A stretch of DNA of 64,000 nucleotides from Mikania micrantha. Its lineage: Eukaryota; Streptophyta; Magnoliopsida; Asterales; Asteraceae. Shown here in pieces: positions 55,171-64,000 of this stretch; positions within the stretch are counted from its first letter, which is position 1; each line of letters opens with the position of its first letter. The DNA is taken from assembly GCA_009363875.1 (NCBI GenBank), contig CM018686.1:2418001-2482000 (forward strand), in the 5' to 3' direction. The notes below the pieces were generated by a model. It was not told where the DNA came from and searched no databases. It was given only the letters and a program-made list of their open reading frames with translations. A program made the position numbers and the translations under genes.

Positions 55171-58100
55171 GACTCCCATTTGGACGATTTATCGACTAAG
55201 TGATTCAATGTGGACAGTGTTGGATGCCTAGCTGCATCACGCTGCCCCTAGTAAGGTATGACTTCTTAAGTCGACTAAAACTCCTTAGTTTAAGTAACTC
55301 TTTACTTTAACTAACAATTATAGTCTCAGATAACCTTTATCTGTATATCCTTTCTATTTAGATATTCCTTAAACATTAGACATGGATCTCTCTTCAATCT
55401 CATACACTGTTCAAGTATTTTCATTCTCGTTCTCAATTTAAAATGATCCAACAAACTACTTTTAGTTTGAGAGTGGCCACGCGTTTACATCAGTTTAAAT
55501 CAACGAGGGCGCAAGAATATCTTTTCTTATATGTATAAGAGTATAGAATCCCTTTGGCAGCATATAACTCCCACTTAATCTTAGAACCATTCCCAATCAT
55601 CATCCTTATTGTTACCTATTTTTCAAGAAAACATTAGGTAAGATCAAAGAGTGACCTTTAATTAATGTTAGTTCAATATACTAATTAGGTCTAAGGATAT
55701 TTGTGTATATCGAATATACTTTAATATCAAAACATCTTATGACAACGATCCATGAAGAATGTTTTGAAGCGAGTTACGTCCGACATTATTCTCTAATGAA
55801 TGCCTATGAATCTTGGTTCACAACACTTGAGCTTTTATCCCTATAAACTAACCAAGCATTCAAGTAGTGTTAGTTCATATTGATTCCCATGATTCTGATC
55901 GACTACGAACATTTAGAATACTATATTCAAGGATACAAAAATGTACAAAATTTCGAATTTAGAAACATAATTCATTTTTCCTATAACCATTTAATCAAAA
56001 TGATCATTCAGTGTTTCTTGTTTTGATTGTGAAGCACCCAATACTAAAGTTAAATCAGATTCCCCATCTAGCATATATAATATATATTTATCAACCTTAT
56101 CCTCATATTCAACTTTATAATAGATTTAGTGAACTGAATTGCTAGATTCTGATTTATAAATTTTATTTATTATTATGTCTTTCTTTCAGTTCTTTCTCAT
56201 AATGCTTCCACTATAACATGACTATAATTTCATAGTTTTAGCTATGCTATATTGTTGTCATATGTTTCTCAAACCATTCCTAGTCATTAGGAATCTTATT
56301 GAGATTAGTAATGAACTCTTTCATTCTAAGAATTCTGATGCGTTTGTTTGTGTTCTATGACCTTTAGTGAACACTTCGTGCTTTGACATAGAAAATTTGC
56401 ATGTGATTCTTCATCTTGTGCTAAATTTATTTAAGATTTATTTTCAATCTCTATTGAAAATGTCACAGGATAATTCATAGATTAACCATTAATGTATATT
56501 CAATTTTAACAAATAAAAGTGTTACTTATTTCGTTTAACATCATATGTTAAAGTTTATGTCTTTATTATAGAAACTACTAAACCATAATTAGTATGTCAT
56601 CTACATACCTACATAATGTTGTCATTATAATTTACTACGCTCACACTAGCCTTGACATATATATGTGTAGAACACATTAGTCTTTTAGGTAAAACTAACA
56701 CTTTGGTTTCATACCAAGACATAGATTTCCCACTTGAGATGCTTATATCAACCAAGGATTTAACATAACAAGTTTGCCATATTAGGATTTCAAAACTTTC
56801 TAATTACTTGTAAGAATACTTAGTTAAGGTGTTCTTCTAGTAATTCAGTTTTGATGTTTAACTACTTGCCTGTCAAACAACTCTTACTTACAGGATTTAT
56901 AGTATCCTAATATATCCATGTTGATCTTGTCATTGAAATTCTCTAATTTCAACTACACAACATCTAAATGTTGTTAAACAAGTCTCTTACTTTGTTTTAT
57001 TGCATCTTAGTGTTTATGGTTCTTAACCATTTGTCATATTTATCAATCAACGGTTAAAGTTCTGTACGTTTTGGGTTCATAGTGATCCTATGAGCTTCTG
57101 CAGATGTCATGTGTAACAACTAGTTCTTAAACGCATTTAAGATCCATTGAAACACTTTGTGTTGATTGAAACATATATATCATATCATTGCAGAATTGAA
57201 CTATTTCAATCTGCACTATCTAATTTTCAACAATATAGTTCCCCTGCCTTAGGAAGCAATTGATGAAAATTCTATTTATTCCATTTTGGGTAATTTATGA
57301 TAACTATCTTTATCATGAATAAGGATCCAATTTTAAATAAATGGTTAACAACTCTTTGTTAAATCCTCAAACCCCAAATAGGAATTTATACAGGTTTATT
57401 TTATAACTCTTTATATTTACCTGTAATTAAGCTAGTGTAGTAATTCATATGATGAATTCATTGGGATATTTATTCATTGGATCATATTAAGAGAACACAC
57501 TATGTGTTGGTATTTATCAAATTACCTACATCATTGTGTACTTGATTATGAAACAGTTTCACATTATATGCATTAATTTGGTAACCTTTGGTTATATATA
57601 TATATATATCATATATAGCTATTGTTTCTTTTTTTAGATCTTCATTTTATGGAAATCTTCTTTGAATTCTTTCGAAGATTCCATTAGGTTCACAAACTTA
57701 TGAAGTATTCATATTTAATCTTTAGACAATTATATGCAAAAGAATTGCATATCAAAGATCATAATCTTTTTAACCTTCCTTAAGCACGTTGTGTAATCAT
57801 CAAACTCTTGTAACAATGAATTCAATTTTCAATTGTTTAGAGATTCATGTATTACACCTTGCTTTATAGGTAGAAATTGTCTAATTATATTTATTTAAAC
57901 ACATTAAATTATTCTATTAATATGAATCATGTGTATTGCCTTTATTAGTAATTCTATCATATAGAATTCACTTTCCATTATTAATAACTATTATCAATTA
58001 TATCAAAACAATTTATTAAGCATAAATATAATTAATCAATGAATGCATAAATAATACCAGAAGCAATATTCTTAGCCAAACTAATAATGTTAAAATATTC

Positions 58101-58421
58101 ATAATTGTTTTGAACAATTTAAACAATCAATGAAAAATGAAAGAATAAAAGAACATTTCTTCTATTTGTCTTGTCTTCCATACCATGGAATTCAAGACTC
58201 AAGATCTCAGCTAATCAACCACCTTGAATACTTGCAAATAATTGAAATAATTGTGACACTCACATTATTATCAAAGATTTGCCAACTCAAGAAATGTGTT
58301 GAATGAACAAGGCATACCAGAAGATCCCGGAAAATCTGAACTCTTTAGACGCGAGCAACAATGCACTGGACCTCATCAACCTCGGTCCAAGGTCTCTTCC
58401 TCTGACTGCTCACCTCTACCC
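55171..58421 (-). pseudogene. Heavily decayed copia pol region
   Basis: No long frame survives. At 56591-56607 the minus strand reads YVDDIL, followed by IM, the RT active-site box. Upstream near 56720-56760 a degraded LYGLKQASRSWN-like segment is visible. The remainder to 58421 is AT-rich with no readable integrase. A PPT-like GGGAGTC lies next to the left LTR. Confidence 0.6.
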
Positions 58422-59006
58422 TCATCTTGGTTTCCACAACCAAGAGCATCCCCTTGAGTTCATCAATTGTCCCTCCAAAGATTTTATTTTGTAACTCTTT
58501 ACAAAAGATTCATATTCCTCTGGTAGGGAAATAAGGATGAAGTCTATAGCAATCTCAAGGTTCATAGGATAGCCTAGGTTGCCAAGCCTATCAAAACAGC
58601 CTTGCAATCTATCAACGTGAGCTCCTACGTCTCCACCCGGTCTCAAACCCTTTTGGACCTCTTTAAGAATTTCAAATCACCAAAACCAGTTTGGCAGGAA
58701 ACTCCTTTTGATCTCCTCTATCATCTCATGACTAGAGAGATACATAAGCTGATCCACATATTCAGGAGACACCGAAGTTGATATGAGATATTTTATCTCA
58801 CATTCGTGTCCAATATGTCTCATCCTCTTAGATGTGGTGCAGCCTATTGGTGGCTCAGGAGTAATGGGGTTATCCAAAGCATACAATTTTCCTTCTATTC
58901 TTAGGACTTCTCTAAGGTGATGCATCCAAGTTGAAAATGCACTCCCATTGAATTGATTTCGAAAAAGACTTATCCTATGAGGTTTAGTAGCATCAATGAA
59001 AGACAT
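58422..59006 (-). pseudogene. gag: Copia gag remnant of element 3
   Basis: ATG at 59006 (MSFIDATKPHRISLFRNQFN, then GSAFSTWMHHLREVLRIEGK, LYALDNPITPEPP) matches copia gag N-terminal sequence of the WMHHLREVLRIEGKLYAL type. An in-frame TGA at 58674-58676 after FLPNWFW is followed in the same frame by RPGGDVGAHVDRLQGCFDRL and FILISLPEEYESFVKSYKIK. No zinc knuckle is visible after it. Confidence 0.85.
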
Positions 59007-60557
59007 CTATAAAATTCAAATGAAAGGTACTAGTATTTCATGCTTTATTTAATCCCAAATTAATTATGACTCATTAACAAAATTAATTTAGAATTGTGAG
59101 ATCCTGTTTATTTATTGAACAGTGAATTGGCTAAGCTCTCTATTTAATGTTCACAATAATACAAAAGGGTTACGATAACCAATTATGACAATCCTATTCC
59201 TCAAGTTTTGGGGTTTGTCAGAACACTAATTTCTAACTTTGTACATTTACCCCAACTATGCCAACTTGACTCTTCAAGTATACGCTTACAATTTTTGACT
59301 TAATGACCGGTCTAAGTGTATTAGGAATCTCGATCATTCCCTTTTCATTAAAACCATAGACCTAGTGCAGGGTAAGCACTAACTCTAGATTTTAGGTCAA
59401 ACTGATAAAGTGTCTCAAATCAAAGGTGGCATTTAAATCAAAATGCTTATCCTTTTCTAATATATAAACCTATAGCAGGGTAAGCACTAACTCTAGGTTT
59501 ACATATTTAGAAAATAAACACCTTGACCAATGAATCATTTAATTACTTTAATTAATCGCTTTTATGTTTCAAAAACATTATGGACAACTAATTTTGAAAT
59601 GAGGATAGTTGTGCATTTTATAAAATCACTATTTTATTTATTCGCTATGTAATTGAAATCCTATTTCTATTTTGACCTAATTTGTTTTAATACCTTATTA
59701 AAACTAAATTGATCATAATTGCAAATTTGTTAATCTAATTAATCATATTGATATTAGTCTTTTAGCTTAAAACTATTGAACGATTTGAAGCATGACACAA
59801 ATCGTGCAATTTCATTTTAACAAAATCATATTTTGTTCTTGATTTGCAATAGTTTGAAACTCCTTTCAACTCTTGACTCGATTAGTTTTAAATACCTTAT
59901 TTAAACTAAGTCGGTAATTATCGAGAATCATTTTAGACTAACAAGTTCTAATTTTATAAAATAAACATATTATTTTATAAATTGTTTTATTAAAATAAAA
60001 CACCAAAACTCCTTTTGTATTACTTATTGTTTTGCAATGATTGTGAAAAAAAAAAATTGTTTTTACTAGTTTTATATTTCCTAAATATTAAACAACCAAA
60101 AACAACAAAATGTGATTATGAAACGAGCCAAAATCTCATTTGTTCGGTTTAGTTCGAGTCATCAAACACAAACCGAACAATACTCGGGTTTACAATTCAA
60201 CGCTTTGAATCTTGTCTCCCACTTGATCCAAGATCTCCATCTTCATGTTCTCCATTGTCTCTATCTTCAGTCTTGTATCCATTTCTTGATTAAAATTTTA
60301 AATAACAAATTACATTACAAATTTGAAACCTAATCTATTACATCGAGTCCAAATACCCGCAAAAATACAAGATTTCAAAATCAAGCAATCAAACAAAACA
60401 TATAGATACAATCACATGGGTCAGATCCTAGGGTTCGAATCACAATCATAATCACAATCATCACATTCAAAGATTCGATCTTTTTGTCAAACAAATGTAT
60501 TGACAAAACAACAAACAAAGATCGATTATTAATTGCATTTAAACGTTTGAAAAAGCC
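59007..60557 (-). other. 5' leader of copia element 3
   Basis: About 1.5 kb of AT-rich non-coding DNA. Two GCAGGGTAAGCACTAACTCT copies occur near 59368 and 59474. Nothing else is recognised. Confidence 0.55.
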
Positions 60558-60569
60558 GCTCTGATGCCA
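60558..60569 (-). promoter_or_regulatory. Primer-binding site of copia element 3
   Basis: The minus strand reads TGGCATCAGAGC, one mismatch from the initiator-Met tRNA complement, next to the LTR start at 60571. Confidence 0.85.
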
Positions 60570-60570
60570 C

Positions 60571-61652
60571 TGTAGGGAATTCTATGTTACTATTTATTTA
60601 ATCAGATTCAATTAATCATATTAATTGATTAAATCAGTTTTCACAAAACCAGATTAAATAGACAGATCAGATCTGACATAGAGGAATCCTTTTAAATATT
60701 ATAACCTTTCAATTCATAATCGAAATAATTCCCAAATCAGGATCCAGTTACAAACAGCTTAAAAAACTATTAAATCAAACAACACAACCATAGGGGGTTT
60801 TAGAAATCGACCTTTTGTTAAGCGGTTCCAAATCCACATGATGGATGGACAATTGTCTTGCTAGTTGACTCAAAATGATCACCCGAGTCCGGATCTCGTC
60901 TCACGAAACTTCGGAATGGTCCAAAACATATTTTGGCTCTATTCGGCTCACGGCTCAACCACGGATTGGGGTGGCAACCCCTTGCGTCTCACGTGCGGCC
61001 CCCGGCTTGCTGCCAGGTGTGCGGCCTGATGTGACTCGGCTTGCTCCCTTGGTGCGGCCCGGCTAGATGGTTCGGTGGTGGCTACTTTCAGCGCCCACAA
61101 AGGGGTGGTGCTCGACGGCAAGGGAGAGGGAGGGGGTTTGGTCGACGCCTAGAGAGAAAGAGAGATTAGGGTTAGGGTTTTCTCAAAACCCTATATCTAG
61201 AAAAAGTCACACTTAATTATGAGGTAAATACTTTTATTTATAATAAAGTTATTTACACTCTAAACACTGTAACATTTACAGTAAAATCCCTCTAGTAATT
61301 AACTAATTTAATTACTTCATTCTCTTTAATCAATTAACTATTAATTGGATAAAACCCCGTTTATACCTCAATTTATTAATTAACCTTTAATCAATAAATG
61401 CTACTAGATAATAAAGTTCAACATATTAAACTTTATTTATCTAATCACTTAATTATCTCAATAATTAATTTCCACCATTTTATTATTTCATTAATAATAA
61501 AATCACCAAATCCTTAAAACTGATAGTTTGTGATCTTATATTATGTTTAACAATTAAACATAAATTCGTTGCCTTCCAAAGTGTAACTTTTTGGATCATA
61601 CCTTTCATAGCAACGTTGAACTTATTGTTAATCGGACATCCAATATCCAACA
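60571..61652 (-). repeat. 5' LTR of copia element 3 (1,082 bp)
   Basis: TGTAGGGAATTCTATG to ATATCCAACA. 60959-61140 is GC-rich (leader part of the transcript), and short frames there are not supported as genes. Confidence 0.87.
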
Positions 61653-62391
61653 CTTCGGTTATTGATTACAAACTTAAGTACCACTATAAGTCCACAACAT
61701 CCTACCCAAAATATGTGCATAAAGGCACTGTCACCAATCATCACTGTTTTCTTTTAAAATATTTAAAGTTTGAAAATTCTGCATAAAATTGGTGAGTTTA
61801 TAACAATGACTTGATACACTATGATATGATAAGTAAGGTCAATGTACGCATTGAAACAATTGTAATGTTCATATGACACATATCTAGTTCCTTTCAAAAT
61901 GATATTGATATGATGTGATATTACCCCAACGTAAATATTTGGGCCTCATTCTTAATGTCTCACTACATTAAGCTAATATTGGATTCGATGACAAGCACTC
62001 GCACATGGGAAGTCGCAATCCTCCTAGCAAATGTGGTTGTTAGCATGTAGTGTTATCTTTGTCTACTCGTTTGGCCCCTTATGGGTTCAATAGATACGAT
62101 TTGTTATGCGAGGACTTTTGATATTCACATCTATACCCTACCGTAATACCACGATATCCACAATCAAATTCAACATATAGATATTACAAAGCATATTATT
62201 TGTTTAGAAAATATTTCATAATGATACCCTGATATTTGTAAATATTTAAAAGAAAAGGGGTGATATGAAACTCACATGAACTGTTGTAAAAGAAATAAGT
62301 AGCATTAGGATTTTGTTTTTAAGTTTGAGTTCTGCAATAGATTAGATTTATGTAAGTCATGGTATTTGATTTGGTTTACCGATCAGTCCTT
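61653..62391 (-). repeat. Ty3-type LTR (minus), right segment
   Basis: Continues 54627. Together the two parts (about 920 bp) align in inverted orientation with 40076-40219 plus 53591-54370. The alignment fades at about 62391-62420, just before the integrase fragment. Confidence 0.7.
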
Positions 62392-62424
62392 GACATTTAA
62401 GATACGATAAATTGAGTTATCGTG

Positions 62425-62640
62425 CTGATAATGAACAATACATATGTACGGTTTTTGGTGCTCAGCTTTCACCTGCATGCAAATAAAACATTTCTCCACA
62501 TACTTTGCAATATATCTTTTCATTCCCGGACACCAATAATTTGTCCGAAGGTCACGATACATATTAGTGCCCCTCGGATGGATAGAATACTTAGACTTAT
62601 AAGCTTCCTCCAGCAAAATCAACTTGAAAGGAAAAGTGGG
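62425..62640 (-). pseudogene. Ty3 integrase zinc-binding domain fragment
   Basis: ILLEEAYKSKYSIHP, then MYRDLRTNYWCPGMKRYIAK and CFICMQVKAEHQKPY, match the H-H-C-C domain at the start of Ty3 integrase (here H of SIHP and CFIC). Only about 70 residues remain; the catalytic core is absent. It belongs to the element with the minus LTR next to it or to an older one. Confidence 0.85.
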
Positions 62641-62643
62641 AGG

Positions 62644-64000
62644 TGTGACACTCGGCAATTTTAGGTAAATTGTGACTCTTACATTCTTTACATTTCACAT
62701 TCATACTTGTTGCCTTTCATTTAATCATGTTTAATTAGATGAGTTGAACACAAACAACTACGAAACGATAGTTCGAGGAACTATCGAATCGTACATTGCA
62801 CATTGGTTTTGGAAACCAAGTGTGGCAAACACAACACTAACACAGAGCAATAATTCGGGGAATTATTGAATTGTGCATTACACGTTGATTAGGATTAATC
62901 AAGCGTGCAAACACTTCGTAAGACACAAACACAAACTATCGAAGATAAATCGAGGAATTATCGAAACACACACGAGTCTCACGAACGTTGGTGATCAATC
63001 AAACTTATATACTATTATATGATTATGTGCTAAACATGCATTAGATGCTTCGAATAAACGTTAGGAATCGAGTACGAGCGAAATCGTATCAACGAAATCG
63101 AAAAACAAGGAAATGGACTCATTGCGGTACGCGACGATCCTATGGCGAAAGGCTTCGCGGTACGCGGCGCAAACCGGGAGTCGAGACTCCCGAATCACAT
63201 CGCGGTACACGATAATAAATTTTGATCGGCCTCCGCGGTATGCGAAGGCCATGCAGATCAAAATTTCTTTATATTCAACCCCATTCCTTTCCACTCGGTT
63301 CTTTTCACCCTCTACTCCGATTTCTCTCATCTTCTAACGACTAAAACCTTTGAAATCAGTCCTTGAATCTCTTTTAAGCACTTCCTAAGCCACATCCTTG
63401 CATCCATGGAAGATTTGAGGCCATTGAAGCTACCATAGGAGGTCTCGAAAGCTATCAACACACGAGAAGACCACCTTCAGCCATTTCCAGGACTTCTTAC
63501 ACTTGCTACCACTCAAATCTTAGCTTATAAGGTAGTTTTATATGTTTATATTTAGTTAGATCGTACATGCAATGGGTGAAAACCCACATGCAACTCCATG
63601 TGATCATCGAGCACGAATTTGTTGGTGATTTTGTGTGCTATTGTTATAGACTTACTGATTTGATAGTTTAGTGATGTTAGATTTGAGTTTTGTTAAGTTA
63701 TTGGTTGATTTGGTAATGATTTGGTGCACTTGCCATAAAAGGAAACTTTTATGTTGCAAGTCTTGGATTTGTGATGATCTAGACATGTTAGACATGTCTA
63801 GATGTTGTTAAATGTATATTGGAGTGTTTAGAAACACATTGGGATATTTGATTTTGTAAAAAACTTGGTTTTATAAAAACTTACTATTTATGGAAACTTT
63901 TAAAAATCAAAAGAGGGATTTTGATGTTTTAAAGTGTTTTGATGAACTTTGATTATTGAAATATGCTTAAAAATGATTTCTAAGCATACTGGAAACTTGG
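62644..64000 (+). repeat. 5' part of another long Ty3-type LTR, cut by the window end
   Basis: Starts TGTGACACTCGGCAATTTTA. Its layout resembles the LTRs of Ty3 element 2 in sense orientation: repeated CGAGGAACTATCGAA/CGAGGAATTATCGAA phrases, a GCGGTACGCG cluster at 63123-63244, an AGCTTATAAGGTAG leader near 63520, and TATA-like inverted repeats at 63742 and 63891. The sequences are too diverged to be the same family copy. The frames at 63061-63337 come from the repeats. Confidence 0.65.
63123..63244. repeat. Cluster of CGCGGTACGCG motifs
   Basis: TGCGGTACGCGACG at 63123, CGCGGTACGCGGCGC at 63156, CGCGGTACACG at 63201 and CGCGGTATGCG at 63234. Confidence 0.85.

Larger units (their letters stand above)
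54628..61652 (-). mobile_element. Ty1/copia element 3, decayed
   Basis: LTRs 54628-55170 and 60571-61652 share TTACTATTTATTTAATCAGA and much more. Flanks CTTCA (54623-54627) and CTTCG (61653-61657) are a 4/5 target duplication. PBS, gag scraps and RT motifs all lie on the minus strand. The left LTR has two internal deletions. It inserted in a Ty3 LTR. Confidence 0.88.

Noticed and set aside
60875..61066. Short GC-rich plus-strand frame
   Set aside because: Lies within the copia element 3 LTR on the strand opposite to transcription; no motif.

Overview
This is a 64 kb stretch of plant nuclear DNA made almost entirely of nested, mostly decayed transposable elements. I found no convincing host gene, tRNA, rRNA or CRISPR array. 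The organism is a flowering plant with a large, repeat-rich genome. Long Ty3 LTRs with TGTCACACCC-type ends and copia elements with a large extra ORF after pol would fit a eudicot, possibly Asteraceae. That family assignment is an inference; no marker gene is present to test it.

Layout from left to right. 1-430: decayed CACTA (TNP2) transposase on the minus strand. 1065-9250: a minus-oriented Ty3 element (2.1 kb LTRs) whose pol keeps only an RNase H scrap, integrase and chromodomain; a non-autonomous hAT insertion (5672-6343, perfect 8-bp target duplication) sits in it. The right LTR stops at 9250, where a second CACTA transposase fragment (9292-10303, plus) begins. 10969-11454: a second hAT-like miniature element. 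About 11.5-14.34 kb and 35866-35942: one Ty3 LTR-like sequence split by a later insertion. That insertion is copia element 1 (14343-35865), which has 595-bp LTRs that look identical, TSD AGGTC, a gag, an RT/RNase H lacking protease and integrase, and a long extra (env-position) ORF. Inside that ORF lies Ty3 element 2 (22115-33984, minus, TSD GTTAT), a nearly intact chromovirus with ~3 kb LTRs, a 1,400-residue gag-pol and an additional coiled-coil ORF before gag.

35943-40219 is non-coding, with diverged tandem repeats and part of another Ty3 LTR that resumes at 53591-54370. Between these parts lies copia element 2 (40220-53590, minus), an old full-length relative of copia 1 with gag, protease, integrase, RT, an RNase H remnant and an extra ORF, all broken by stops and frameshifts. 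A related Ty3 LTR in the opposite orientation (54444-54627 and 61653-62391) is split by copia element 3 (54628-61652, minus, decayed). A Ty3 integrase fragment (62425-62640) and the start of another long Ty3-type LTR (62644 to the window end) close the window.

Three target sites therefore each hold a younger element within an older LTR, and one nest is three deep. The most interesting material is non-coding. The Ty3 LTRs carry 140-160-bp periodic repeats, a W-box minisatellite, CGCG palindrome clusters and hairpin arrays. Each copia element with an extra ORF carries its own short degenerate motif (CTGATGA or CATTCG) scattered through its LTR and untranslated regions.
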